Positions 45,164 to 57,070 of a stretch of 64,000 bases of DNA are shown in pieces. The notes under the pieces are model-generated. The model was not told where the DNA came from. It saw nothing but the letters and a program-made list of their open reading frames with translations, and searched no databases. The translations under genes and the position numbers were made by a program. Location: positions 62,001-126,000 of the forward strand of contig JAJIRX010000512.1 of the NCBI GenBank assembly GCA_023853785.1, in the 5' to 3' direction. Positions within the stretch are counted from its first letter, which is position 1; each line of letters begins with the position of its first letter. The stretch is from Psilocybe azurescens. Lineage: Eukaryota > Basidiomycota > Agaricomycetes > Agaricales > Agrocybaceae.

Positions 45164-48100
45164 TCACATGAGAGGTGATACATAATGCTGTGAACTATTT
45201 TTAAATACAGCATCAGCCACCAATGCATATTTATTCCACATAGTACTTTGCCGATGAGCATAAGCTTTCGGACCCGTATGCACACCCTCCATGTTAGTTG
45301 CGTTGGCCCACTCTTCTCTGCGATGAATGAAATATTTGACTGTCCATTGTATTTCATAAATAACCAGGATAACTTCTTCATGCCACCTATTTTTTTGAGC
45401 TCGTGCATGGAGCCAATGGACTCTATTAACTATGTCATTTATAAGAGGGGCATTTTATTTTGTGACAATAGTATACCACGTACATTCCCGATGAAATTGT
45501 GTCAAGTCGGGCCCGATTGGCTGATCAATATCGGCATTAGCCCCGACCCCAAATAAATATTGATGGCCGGTCCTCCATATCCACGACAACTCCATAGTAG
45601 TCAATCCCATCAAATTAGGTTTCCAAATTACAGTGCTGGCCTTTAAATCATTCTGAGTGAGTTCGTGGAATATATCTAGAAATTCTCTATCGCAATCCAG
45701 TGCAACAAGTCGGGACCGACAGGTTGAGTAAATGCGAAGCGTGCAAAACTTTATCATAACTCAGTAATTTTACTCTTTTTGGCCATTGGAATGGATGCTG
45801 GTGCAGCTGCCTTTCCCAATGACATATCGATATAAAAATGAAATATCGGTCACGACATCACAAATGCGTGTGATTTGATTACGGGCTTGTTGTTTTCTCA
45901 ATTCCAACTCCAAAGGAGCGTATTCTTCAGGGACATTGAAATTGGATGGCAACGGAAGAATCTGGCGTTCAACAAACAGAATAGTTGGGACCTGCTGGCT
46001 GTGAACAGACTCGGGGTCGTCATTTGCGTCCTGCTGAACAGCCGGTCCACTTTGGACATTAGGATCTTCTTCACCAATGTCATCAAATTCGGTTTCATTA
46101 CCAAATTGCATGCAGTGCATTCGACCCATAACATCTGCCACTTCAGACATCTGTTGTTGCAATTTGAGTTCCGCAATCATTGAAGTCAGGACTTCACAAA
46201 GTTGCTTCACTACTTGTTGGTCTTGTTCACGTGGTACTGAGCCGAGCCGACGTACTTTGTTCTGTACATCAATTCTGAACAAATGCAATTAAATAATGGA
46301 AATATGTAAATATAAAATAGCTTACTGCTTTTCTTTGATTAATAAGGCCAACCAAAGCCAAGTCCGAACAGCATTGTCGGTGCCGTCCTTGGTGCCGACT
46401 ATGTCGGCCGTATTGGCACCGTAAATGTCCATTCTTTGAATGTCGGCCAGCCGCATTGCTTCAACACTTTGAATTTCGACCTCCCATTCATTCAGTGTTG
46501 CCTGTGCAATATCTCCTGACATTTCAAGGAAGTATGCATCTGCCCGGCCAACCATGACAATTGCATCCATGTATTTAGTGGAGAGAACCTTTGTCATTCT
46601 GAGCATTTTTTGTAATTAGAATCAGTTGCATGATCGTTGAGCAGTTCTTCTCGGTGTGCCAGACTTGCTGTCTGGACCAAAGTTGAGATTGCATTGAGAT
46701 TCGACCAGAGTGATTCAAGAATCTGTCCAGCCACTATTTCTGCACCAGGAATGAATGTTGATGCAAAACGAAAGAAACAGACGTCTTTGTGGCCATGAAC
46801 ATGAAATAGATCAATAGCTTTATCAATAATGAGGCCGTCTGGAAGCAAATGGCCGATTCGGTCAAACACATGAACAATCCATGCGCAGACAATATCGTAG
46901 ATGAGAAGTAGGCCTTGTTCAGATTCAACATGTGTTGATTTTATTGCCTGCAGTAATGCATAGTCAATATTTTTTGCTGTTCGCCTCAGAACATGTTGGC
47001 CAAGGAATTCAGCACAAAGCAACCATGCCGAGCACATGCGAAAGCAACTTTCCCTGTTCTATCACATGCTTTTGTTGCAAGTAATGCATTTGTAATGGCT
47101 TTGAAAGTGTTTTCACAAGGTGCTTTCTGGAAATGTCTACATCAGACACGGCCAAAAATCGGCCCCGACCTGCACATACCGTTAATCGTTCGATCGCAGA
47201 TGCTAAAAATTGTTGATAATCATTGGAGTTCAGCGCCATCCCAGCTCCATCAATTAACCAGATATCATCATTGCACTTTTGCTGAACATGGTCGGCTTTG
47301 AAATTTCCGTCAGCCACAAAAATACGTTTATATACGGTACTGTGTGCAAGGTAGATCAACTTCTGAATTCTATAATTTGTGTAATATACTAACCAATTTG
47401 GATCATCCTTCCAATTGGTAGGCAAGTTTATTCCAGGTTGAGGGCATGTCGGGCAATATAAGGATAATGTCGCATATGGTGGGTCCTTGGGATCTTCAGC
47501 TTTGTGGCCATACCCAGTCCATCTCAATTTCTTGAGCCATCTCCATAGTTGAGACATGCAGCGGAATTCATGGTAAACATTGATGATTTCAGTCCGGCCA
47601 ATCAGCATCGTCATTCTGCGAATCAGTTGATAAAACTGGTATGCAGATGCCTTCAACTCCAGGTTACAAAGACAAAAATGATCCATAAGTTGAACAGAAA
47701 ATAGTGTTCGTATTTTGGTAAAGCTAGCTGGAAGGAGCCGACAAGCAACCAAGTCCATCGGGACCGAGTGTTCCCCTTGGCAATAGCATGTGACCATGGC
47801 CATGTGATGAATACCGTTGGTATGTAAAATTTGCATGTATGTGTTGTTTAAACCATCTGCGACTGGTGCACTTGGTTGAGTTGATTGTGTGTCGTTTGCA
47901 TGCTGATAGCTGACATCAACATCCTCATTTGCTGACTCTTCAACACCCATACCACAACCATGGTCATCTAGACCTAAATAGTGACCAAAACCTTCTACGT
48001 TGGTCTCTGGATCGTCTCCGTCGTCGTCCTCACCTGCTTGTTCACTGCCAATACTGTCACCCTCTATGTCCTGGCTTGCGCGCTTCCCATTTAAGAAATG

Positions 48101-48283
48101 CAGGGGATTTGCGCCGCTCTTCGAACTGTCCTCATACATAGTTGAACACCCATTGCCAGTTAACGGCCCAGCTGATGGTATGCCACTTTTCCCAGTGGAT
48201 TCAACCCAATATGCACAGTATGTGGAAAGAAAAAGATATAAGAATGAGATTGCAGTTTCACCACCAATCAATTTGCCCGACAA
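45164..48283 (-). pseudogene. KDZ transposase (CxC2-type)
   Basis: The first long exon (48283-47009) has an acidic N-terminal part and then the cysteine cluster region (GIHHMAMVTCYCQGEH, DHFCLCNLELKASAYQFYQL, LYCPTCPQPGINLP near 47440), followed by the first catalytic segment FVADGNFKADHVQQK near 47300. Further exons encode YDIVCAW, DLFHVHGHKDVC and GQILESLWSNLN (47037-46594), MDIYGA (near 46430), a helical region with EYAPLELELRKQQARNQI (45890), and VHWLHARAQKNRWHEEVILV to a stop at 45164. This is the RNase H-fold transposase that cuts and rejoins element ends. Frames break near 47130 and 47010; a TGA replaces an expected CGA in the second gap. Confidence 0.85.
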
Positions 48284-48647
48284 TCATACCATTGATCCTC
48301 GGCTATTTGCTCCAACTATGCCAACTCCCAGAGCATCACCAACACCGAAACCGACCGTGGAGCCAACAGATGGAAATGCAGTACCAGTGGGGTCGTCTAC
48401 ATCGACAACTTAACTCAAAAAACCGTAAAGAGAGATCAAAAAGACAAATCACCAACGTAGAATCATCATCAACTTTACTACCAACTATACCTACCATTCG
48501 ACGAAGTTTGCGATATAAATAGTCAGCCCCAATTGTCTCATTTTCAGAATACATGATTGAATTCATATTCACAAAATTAGGACTACTATATGTCCAAGAA
48601 TGAAATATATACATAAGTACTTGGAATGGTATATGAATTGTATAAAA
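48284..48647. other. Junction between two KDZ-element genes
   Basis: Contains the probable promoter or first exon of the transposase on the minus strand, and a plus-strand Pro/Thr-rich frame (48142-48413) that overlaps the transposase start. The plus-strand frame has no support beyond length. Confidence 0.3.
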
Positions 48648-51078
48648 TTAGTCTTGACAATGTTTCTTCCATTTCCCCTCGTCGGCCGACATATCATTGA
48701 GATGACATTTGCCAGGTGTTGGACTACGGGACACTGATTGAGATTGGACGGGTGATAAGAGGCGTGGTGATCGACGTGGTGAAAGTTGTTCATATTCTGG
48801 TAATGACGGAGGCGCAAGAAGTGATGTCGATGCTAGGAGATGGATTGAAGAAACGGACACCTGTGGAATGTCGGAGCCGACATCGGTGATGTAGTATATC
48901 TGGATGTATGCTTGATTGATCAGCAATGGTTGTAACAGCAGGAGAAGGACCTGTTGGCGCATGCAATACGTCTTGAGGTGTTGCTGCGACGATAATGGTT
49001 GTGTCATATGTGGCTTGCTCCTGTGAATTATTTGGTGTTGGGGGAATTAATTGCACTGCCGGAGTGATACATTTACAAACCGACGAGCCTGCTATACTTT
49101 CCTGCATGGCAGCATCATTGCCTACTTGAATATCAGCCATCACATCGAGGTTGGCTGCCGAGGAATCAATGAGTGGTGCCGACACTGCACTCTCAGTCAC
49201 AGACATAATCGGCCCCGAGATCGAACTGGTGGTATTGCCTTCAGAATTCAGGACTGATGTCGGCAAAGTTGCCGATATACTATCAGCCGACATTGCTATT
49301 GGGCCTGAAATTGGACTGGTGGCAGTGCACTGAACAATTGGGGCCGATGTCGGTACGCTGACCGGCCGTAATATGCTCTAGAGGAATGGGAGCTGTCTCA
49401 GCCGACAAACTTTCGGTCCCGATGTCCATTGGAAGCTGCCTTGCTGAGTTCAGGATAACATTGGCATGTAAATGTTCAAGTATTTCAGCAATGTCGGCGT
49501 ATTGCCCTTCTAAACGTTTGAAATTTTCTAGAATGTCGTCCATTTTGCCTTCCAACCGAGTGACGCAGTGGCTGAGGCCAGCATTTGGTCCATGAGCTGA
49601 TGCCTGCTCTAACTGATGGCATGACTCGTTACAGTCGTATGCCATGGATAGAGCCGTTGATGCATTGGCTGCAACTGTAACAAGGGTTGATTCGACGGCA
49701 TCCACACGGGCACCTAAGTCGGCATCGGGCGTCATCGGCCTGCGTTTCTAACAATAAATGATAAAGTTAACATCCCTTAAAGAATAGCTAAACATAAAAA
49801 AAATTACTGTATGACTTTCCCTTTTCTACTGCCGAAAGGCGCAGAGCATGATCCTCATCGGCTATGGCCGATTCAATATATTGGGGCCGACTTGATGTCA
49901 GTGTCCGATTACGGCTTGGCCGGGATGATTTGCCCACTTGCTGTGTTACAACCAGTCTTCGGTTGGATGTATGTATTTCTTCGTCACTGTCGTTGTCTTC
50001 TAGCTGTTCAGCTGATAATTCATCGCTGGACTCGACAATCGGCCTTGATTTCAACTTTCTTTTTGTAGTTGATGATTTGATTTTTTCCTGCTGTAGGTGT
50101 CCTCCTGGTCTGAAACTGCACTTCACTTTGAATTTACTACACCACCAACATGCTCCATGCCCGTTAGCTCGATTGTAACAATCTACGTTTGCCTTACGGC
50201 ACCGATCACATGATGCATTGTTCAATGTTCCGGGTACAGGTATAGGGCAGCCCTTCACGTCGTCATTCGGTTCAGACTGGTCCATGGGAGATGGTGCACG
50301 AGGTGCGTCACTTTCTGCACTTGATTCTCGTCTTTGATGTTCGCTCGTGTTGGCCCTTAGTCTTCGGTCCCGCTGTTGTGAAACTTGACGGTGCCGATTA
50401 CATGATACCTGCCATACACGGGTCTGCGGCTCTCTCACCTTTGAGGCCAATCCTTTCGGTAGCACGTACAAATTTGTTGTATTGGCCATGCTGGCCTCCT
50501 CGACGCTTCCTGATTGCAACGTCTTCATCGGCTGACCTTGATCGGTACCGTGTTGGCCGACGTCGAATACGCCTTGTACTCTCAACACCTGTTGGATGCT
50601 GTTGAATTTCGACAAGTTGGTTAGATTCTGCTGCGGCTTGTGTTGCAACAAGATTGTTTGCAACGATGCTTTGTACTTTTGCAGTTACAGCCAGTGCAGA
50701 TATCGGCTCTGATACCATGTTTTTGAATGCGGCCAAATTTTGCCGATGCTTCATAAGAAAATCAGCAGTATGACCTGCTTGCTTGACTTCTTTCCACGAT
50801 TTCAAGAAACCCCAGAAGAACATGGGGGTGTTGAATGCCGGCTGCAGATGGGCCACCTCGGGACTGGTCAACGTGTGCAAGGCAAATATCTCGTTCTGAA
50901 TTCTCTCATTGTCAAAGGTTATGAATAAGAATATTTTGCTACTCACCAACTGCGCCTTAAGTTCCTTTATCTCTTTTGATATGTTGCCATTGGTCAGTGC
51001 TCCCTGGATACGGTTATTGACATTACGAAGTGTTGCCAAAAGATCAGCTGCGGAAGGTATAATCATTGAGATAGACAT
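48648..51078 (-). CDS. KDZ-borne Zn2Cys6 and coiled-coil protein
   Basis: Multi-exon minus-strand gene from ATG at 51078. It opens MSISMIIPSAADLLATLRNV with a helical region to a GTGAGT donor near 50947. Then come arginine-rich stretches and, at about 50098-50215, a full Zn2Cys6 cluster CX2CX6CX9CX2CX6C (CDRCRKANVDC ... CWWCSKFKVKC) followed by KRKLKSRP, a likely nuclear signal. After a GT-AG intron (about 49805-49749) a coiled coil appears (TRLEGKMDDILENFKRLEGQ), then a long Ser/Thr/Pro tail ending LSPRRSPRLLSP and a stop at 48648. At least one frame shift separates the first and second parts. Likely a DNA-binding partner of the transposase; this is inference. Confidence 0.6.
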
Positions 51079-51307
51079 AGTATTTAAGTTTTGATGAGAA
51101 TATGTTCTTGTGGATATCGCTGTTCAGGGGCGACTCGGCAGATGAAGTTGTAGATGATTGTAAAGATTCCCAATTTTGCAGTGCTGGAGAAATCAACAAT
51201 CATGTGATGTAAACAGTCACAAATCAAGATTAAGTTTGATTGCAACCTTATCTATTTCAATCTTTTGAAATATATCGTATTGACATTACCTACTGCATCA
51301 GCAAAAC

Positions 51308-52495
51308 ATGAATGATCAACGACAGGACACATCTGGCATGTCCATTGTTGTAGGGCCGCTATCATCTGATCCCAAAATCTATACCATCCCAAGACCTGTT
51401 CCTCGGCCCCAGCCACAAAGTCAATCGCCACACATGGACTCTCTACCACCCACTGATGCCAATTCCACTCAGACACCGCATTCAATTAGCATTCCAGACG
51501 GTTTCAGACAGATAATAGGGCCCAATGGCCAGGAAATATATCGTACCTGATTTCCTGGTAACAATTACACAGAAAGAATTTGAAATTACAAACCGCAGGG
51601 CAGGGTTACAACTAGACAAGCAACACGGTGGAGTAAGTGCTATTGTTTTATTTTGCAAATTGCCAAATGAACCTGAGCTGGGTGGCTGAATATTTCGGGG
51701 CCGCCATTGTTCCGATGTTATGTCGGTAACATATATTATGGCTACCTTTCCCTAAATTCAGGTTGTACTAACCACTCATTTGTGGCCACCTTTATTGCGA
51801 TTCGGTTGCACATATCACCTGAACCGGATTGTATTCAAATCCGAAGATCGGCCATGTCAGCGTTGTCTTGTAGCCGAGATTGCCCTGAGTTTGGCCGTCA
51901 GCCATGTCTATCGGGGCCGAAGTCAGCCGTAGTCAACTATTTGGCCACCATTCATTGGGGCCGTCATTACTTGACTTCGGTCACACATGTCGGGGGCGAT
52001 GTAGCTTACGACTCGGTCAAGTCGGCTGCGCTCTTCCACTAATGATGCGGCTTTTCAGACCTCCCACTGCTCCTTTCACCATTTTTAGATCATTAAAGTC
52101 TTTTACTTACTGATTCTTCAGTCAGGCAATAGTGCAGGTTTGGAATTTATCATTCTCGGTGACAGCGTCCTGGTCCCAGCCGATCCGGTAAGCATTAGTT
52201 TATATAGTTTCTAGGCAAATTTATATGTTTTTGTTAGCATTTGACCTACCGAGAACTACTTCAAATCCATTCCGAAATCAATTATCTACGTGAAATGCTT
52301 GGTATATCTTACAAGGATGCCTGCCATCAGCTATACATAACTCAGTGGGAGAAGCTTAAAGCAAATGATTGGTCACGAAAATTATTAAAAGATATTGATA
52401 CCCAAGCTCTCAATGCCATTGCAAATTTTGAAAACAACTTAACAGCACTATCGGCTGATGGTTTGGCCAACTGTTCAAATGTAGTTGAATAAATT
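51308..52495 (+). CDS. Small plus-strand gene at the right end of the KDZ element
   Basis: The first open block 51308-51550 is Pro/Gln/Ser-rich (PRPVPRPQPQSQSPHMDSLP) and ends IIGPNGQEIYRT. The second block is an exon after a GT-AG intron (about 52191-52240): TYRELLQIHSEINYLREMLG and ACHQLYITQWEKLKANDW, with a stop at 52490. The two blocks are 700 bp apart and could be separate genes. The second is predicted helical. No known family; position within the element suggests an accessory role. Confidence 0.4.
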
Positions 52496-52746
52496 CTAAT
52501 TTTTCATATATTTACATTAAATTCATTTCAAAATTGGTGTTACTTGTGAAATACAACTTTCATTGACAATCAAATTCATCCACTTTGGACTGAGAACTCT
52601 CGGGACCAAGCCGGTGAATTGCCTGCACCATTAGCGTCATCATATTCAGGTACTGTATTTGCCAACTTTATCCACTATCATAATTTAATACAAAATAGTT
52701 CTGTACGACATATCACCAAAGGGTCTGGGGCCGCGTCCACGTTGTT

Positions 52747-52987
52747 GGTGGCCGCAGCCGATATATTTGGGGCTGAATTCACAGTATCGGTGACTGCAGC
52801 CGATATCAGGTTAAATTAGCCTCATGCATAGAATTCTATGGCACCGAGTGAGTCACTACATTGTATGTTATATTGTCGTTACTTCTTATAGGTGTGTTCT
52901 ATAGAATTCTATAGCACCAAGTCACACGTATACATTGTGTACATTCTATGGCACTAGTCACTCGCTACAATGTAGCTGCCCTATGTG
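52747..52987 (-). repeat. Right terminal inverted repeat of the KDZ element
   Basis: Inverted match of 42427-42667, ending CTATGTG at 52987 before the TGATGTA duplication. Carries the EcoRI-centred palindromes again and CGG-N9-CCG at 52788-52802; the second unit (about 52746-52761) has lost one CGG base. Confidence 0.88.
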
Positions 52988-52994
52988 TGATGTA

Positions 52995-54230
52995 TCACTC
53001 AGCCCGAAGGCGAGCTGAGGAGAAGGAAGAGCTGAGGAGAAGGAAAGACAGCATCGCGGAGCACCAGCAGCCATCCGAGCATCATTCGTTCCACTCTGGG
53101 CCTGCTGGTCACACTGTGTCATCATCATCGTCGTCATCAGTTGAGGGAGGTGCGAGGGAGGAGCAGGGGCAGGTTGGGGTGGGGCGCTCATGGCTTGGGG
53201 TTTGGGGTGAGGGGGCGCAATAAATGCAATCGGCTGTATAAAACTTTGTGAGTTGGGTACGTACAGGCTATATGGCTTCGAGGTTGTCCTCAAAGCTAGC
53301 CATTTCGTCTTTATAGACTCATCAGTAGCTATCGTCACGTAAGGAATATTACTATATGCTCCTAAAATAAGCGCGTGTTTACTAAGCTAAGCGCCTATTC
53401 TTAGCGAATCGACTATCGATTCCTAATCGTTTTGTATTACCTTTGTAATCTTTCTCGTACTAAAACGGGAACGTCAGAGGTCTTACTGACTAATTACAAT
53501 AGAGCTGATTAAGCTCGTTTCCAATAATATCGTGGATGATTAGTTATCGAGTCACTTTGATTATGAATCGTAGAGCTAGAGTTGCTCCGATCTAGCATTC
53601 TGACTAAAATGTTAGTCATATTCGAGTAATAGCTTACCAACCTGGTCGAGAATAGACCATAGACTTCTGCTTAATGCAGTCTATTCTGCTCTGACACTGC
53701 CCGGCCAAGTCCGAAGACGAGTCCGGCCCGGGTCGACCTACTTTGCACAAGGCCAGGTTCCTGGGTTCGAACCTACTAAACCGGCGACACACTGTGTTGG
53801 GCTGCTTACTAACCTAAGTGTTGGGCTGCTTACTAAGCTGGCGAAGCTTTGTTTTCGGTAAGATCCGAGTTACCCGATCGAGTCGTTTCGACAATCCGAC
53901 CGTCGATGTGAACAGGGCACCTTCCCTAATAAGGTAACTGTTAGAGTTACCTGTTTGGGTAAGTTCGGTTTTGGGTTTGGGTTGGGTTGGGTTTGGGTTT
54001 GGCTATTCACGAATCAAAGTGTGCTTGTGAGTTAATGTGAGTCACTCTATAGCATTTAATAATTACATACGGTTTGGGGTTTGGGGTAGCGTGTCGCGAC
54101 AAAGTCGCTAGTAATTATTTCATCGATTATTCGCTTTTGAGCTTCTGCCGAATTCTGGATGTTCCCGGTCTGGAGACCATGAGCGTCGATGTAGTATTAT
54201 CTCGTTGTCGCTGTCATCAGCGGCAGGGTT
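52995..54230. other. Right flank of KDZ and 3' region of the Penelope-like element
   Basis: 52995-53230 contains a GAG-rich stretch and a short serine run with no supported gene. From 53340 the sequence is rich in short inverted pieces and has no open frame; it lies downstream of the minus-strand RT at 54231-55255, so it may be the untranslated 3' part of that element. Confidence 0.35.
53940..54095. repeat. G-rich telomere-like array
   Basis: Short runs of TTTGGG and TTGGG (about 53965-54001) and GGTTTGGGGTTTGGGG (about 54070-54087) on the plus strand. They are not exact TTAGGG repeats. Their position in the 3' region of a Penelope-like RT is notable because endonuclease-lacking relatives attach at telomeres. 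Confidence 0.5.
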
Positions 54231-55255
54231 CTATTCAATAGCTTTTACTGAATCAGAGTGATGATTTTCATCTACGTCTTGAATCAAAGGAACGACACCA
54301 CCTTGTTCGGCGATGTTTTCATCCAGTTTACGAAAAACTGTTTTCTTCCATACATTTGCAAGGTCGAAGAGATTTGTGTTACGTTTCCGGGACACAATCC
54401 ATCGACTTCCGAGTAGTCCTATCTTCCGTAGGTCTGGTACGTGTACATCTTCTCCGTCAACCGGAATCACTGCGAACAGGTCCGGTTTAACATCATCGAG
54501 TCCGTGCACCTCATCATCACTAGGTTTGATAAAGGGTCTGGATGCGGAGATACTAAATTCTCCTTTCTCAGCGGGTATACCACTCTGACCAGTACTCGGT
54601 AACAGCTTTACCAAGTTCGGTAGCTGAGAACCAATTCCATACTTCGTCGTATCTGGTTTTAAGTACAAGAACACTTTCGTCGTGCTCTGCGGCTCATAAA
54701 AACGAACCGCTTTTCCCAACGTTCTTGTATGTTTTTCTTACACCAACTCATGACTAGTTTTTCGGGATAACCGCGCATTAAATAGAGAGCGTTAAGGTCT
54801 CTAATTGCCTCTATGTAGATATCCTTAGAACTACATAGCACGGCTAACTGGGATAATTCCCCAATGTAAATGCCTCTTTTGACGTCCATTGGGTGATGTG
54901 ATATCCATGGAACTCGTTCTCGATTGTTTCCGGCCTTGACATACGGCTTCCATTGAAGTTTTCCGGACTTCGTGAAGAGGAAGCTGTCGAGAAATTGACA
55001 TCCAGTGTCGGAAACAGCCCGTTCAATCACACATCCATCGAAACGAATTGAATTCTCAAGTAGATTGAGAGCATCTTTGGCTGATTCAGCGTATATGATA
55101 CCTAGACAATCGTCGATGTATCTTCCGTAGAAGACCACGTCGGGATGGTTTAAAATGCCTGAGCGTTGTTCAAAGTGGTACCCGTACTGATTGAGGAGGT
55201 CGGGAGAGAGGGCAACACCCATGGCTTCCTTGAAAAACTTCTCTCTATTCCTCAA
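54231..55255 (-). pseudogene. Penelope-like (Coprina-type?) reverse transcriptase, 5'-truncated
   Basis: The frame 55255-54659 starts inside the RT domain: EAMGVALSPDLLNQYGYHFE, then the catalytic FYGRYIDDCLGIIYAE, CQFLDSFLF, VPWISHHPMDVKRGIYIGEL and LYLMRGYPEKLVMSW. After a frame change the coding continues from 54719 (FLYLKPDTTKYG ... GSRWIVSRKRNTNLFDLANV) to a stop at 54231. The thumb-like segment and the HHP...K.G pattern fit Penelope-like elements; no GIY-YIG endonuclease was seen, as in the basidiomycete Coprina group known from telomeres. The 5' end stops abruptly near 55256. Family call is moderately sure. Confidence 0.6.
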
Positions 55256-56710
55256 CTAAATCTTGTTGATTGGAAATTTCCTTCTTCAAGACCTAATAAT
55301 AGTAGACATTCATGGTAGAGTGTGCCTGTAGCACTTTCTGGGCTCTGGTAATAACAAAACTACAAAACAACCCTTTTAAAAGACTCATATTTTTAGCTGG
55401 ACACAAGGCAGATGGTTTATTTTTTTGACACAGCTGTACAACAGATCCCAATTAAGTGTAAACTTAACTACAAGTGGCCACAAAACTCTGAATCTGCAAG
55501 GAAAATATCAGTGTATATCAGTAGACACCAGGACTGTGTATCAATATCATCCTGCCTGCACATGGAATGATACTACAATGGGCAATTAAACCAATTGGAA
55601 TAACCTTGCAGCAGAACAGGTCCATACCACCAACCACTCTCATGGAAAACAGCCCCCAGGTTTCTTCCAGCTGGCTAGAAAACTCACTTGTAATATGCCT
55701 TAAACATCTGATATTTCCATCACCATCAACATCCTTAAAAATATATTAAAAATAGCTGTCAATCAAAGAACTTCAGTAGCAGAAGGTTTCTCCAATATTG
55801 CAGCACAGTTCCCATTTCAGTTTCTTTTCTAATGGCTTCCATTATCTACTTATCCCCTTTATAGTTTTGTTTCCATTGTCAAATTAGGGCATTCTTTTGG
55901 CTTTCTGCATTCAGTAATAAATCCCATTGGACCCTACTTGAGAACCATACACTTGTTATTTCATTCCCCTTTCAAAGTTTATAAGATCTCAATTTTGTAG
56001 AGTACTTAGTATAAAAGCTGCTTGTATTTGATAGAAAATAACTAGTGAATTTGTGACCCACTCACTTGTGAACATAAGTCTCAAGACACAGGCAACAAAT
56101 CAAGTTTATCATCGACAATATATTATGCTGAGTCTGTTGAATACATTCTTCATTTATCATCTGTCTATTATCTACTGAATATCTATCATCTATCGACCAA
56201 GATTTTATCTATTGTTCTCAGGCCACTAAACCACACTTCACATTTTATTCTAGTCAGGCCATTTACCAAAAATCCCCTTGATGATGCACTGCTGTGAGAG
56301 CCTTGCAAGCAAACTAAATATAGAATTTATTTTTATATTTCAGTTCTACACACTCACACAAGTTACTAGCACTACACCTGGAACCCGTAGACCTGCATAG
56401 CCAGTTATCCACAGGTTCCTCAGAACCCATAAGCAGATTAGCCAGTGATCCACTGGCTTCCTGGAACTCAACAAACAGGGTAGCCAGTGATGAGATGGTT
56501 AATGCACTGAATGAATATCTAAGGCAATAAATCACCTAAACACTCAAACAATTACACTCTCAATCACTTTTATTTAATTCGGAGGGCAGGCCCGATGGAT
56601 TTGATCAAGAATAAATGTAAATACAATCCAGATAAAATATTCTAGGTGTTTATATGAATGTAAGACACTCAGAACAAAGTTTAAACTTAAAAATTCTCGT
56701 TTAAATGTAT
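55256..56710. other. AT-rich region without recognised gene
   Basis: No coding exon found. Two compact hairpins occur at about 56410-56460: GGTTCCTCAGAACC and GCCAGTGATCCACTGGC. Base composition and texture differ from the DNA left of 55256. Confidence 0.35.
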
Positions 56711-57070
56711 GAGCTTTCAAGAGGGTCTTCCTTCTCTTTTAAACTCTATAAATTGTCTGGGATGGTCTTCCTTTCCCTTAGATTTATTTTAATAATAAGC
56801 TTCGAGGTGGTCTTCCTTCCTCCAGGCTCCAAAATATCCAAAATAATCAATCAAGCAGTTTAAAGGTAGTCTTCCTTCCTCGTACTTCAAATTACAACAC
56901 AAATTCCAAAACACCTACAGAGATGGTCTTCCTTTCTCTGCAAGCGACTAAGTCACTGTGGTCTTCCTTCAGCAAGACTTAGATTCTCAATACACAAATT
57001 CAAAAACATCTGAGCAAGCAAACTCACTCAAATGACTAAGTCACTGTGGTCTTCCTTCAGCAAGACTTAG
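56711..57070. repeat. Seven hairpins with constant TGGTCTTCCTT loop
   Basis: Each unit has the core (T)GGTCTTCCTT flanked by arms that pair with each other but differ between units: 56711-56746 (AAGAG/CTCTT), 56749-56785 (GGGA/TCCC plus outer pairs), 56799-56829 (GAGG/CCTC), 56855-56889 (AGG/CCT), 56918-56940 (CAGAGA/TCTCTG), 56948-56982 and 57036-57070 (CTAAGTC...CTG with CAG...GACTTAG). The unit at 56855 has TAG for TGG. Not coding. Confidence 0.8.

Larger units (their letters stand above)
42427..52987 (-). mobile_element. KDZ-superfamily DNA transposon, 10.56 kb
   Basis: Bounded by roughly 240-bp imperfect terminal inverted repeats (CACATAGGGCAGCTACATTG at the outer ends) and by TGATGTA on both sides (42420-42426, 52988-52994). 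Inside, on the minus strand, are a KDZ transposase (48283-45164), a Zn2Cys6/coiled-coil gene (51078-48648) and an acidic-tail gene (45097-43091); a small gene lies on the plus strand near the right end. The transposase is frame-broken, so the copy is probably immobile, though its ends remain similar. Confidence 0.88.

Noticed and set aside
48000..48522. Plus-strand Pro/Thr-rich frames opposite the KDZ transposase start
   Set aside because: They overlap a well-supported transposase exon on the minus strand and show no domain or splice signal.
53745..53790. tRNA or SINE because of GGTTCGAACC
   Set aside because: The T-loop-like sequence has no closing stem of the right shape, and no A box or cloverleaf could be drawn.
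56711..57070. CRISPR-like array
   Set aside because: The repeated part is only 11 nt, spacers vary from about 20 to 80 nt and pair with each other around each repeat; no cas genes and a eukaryotic context.
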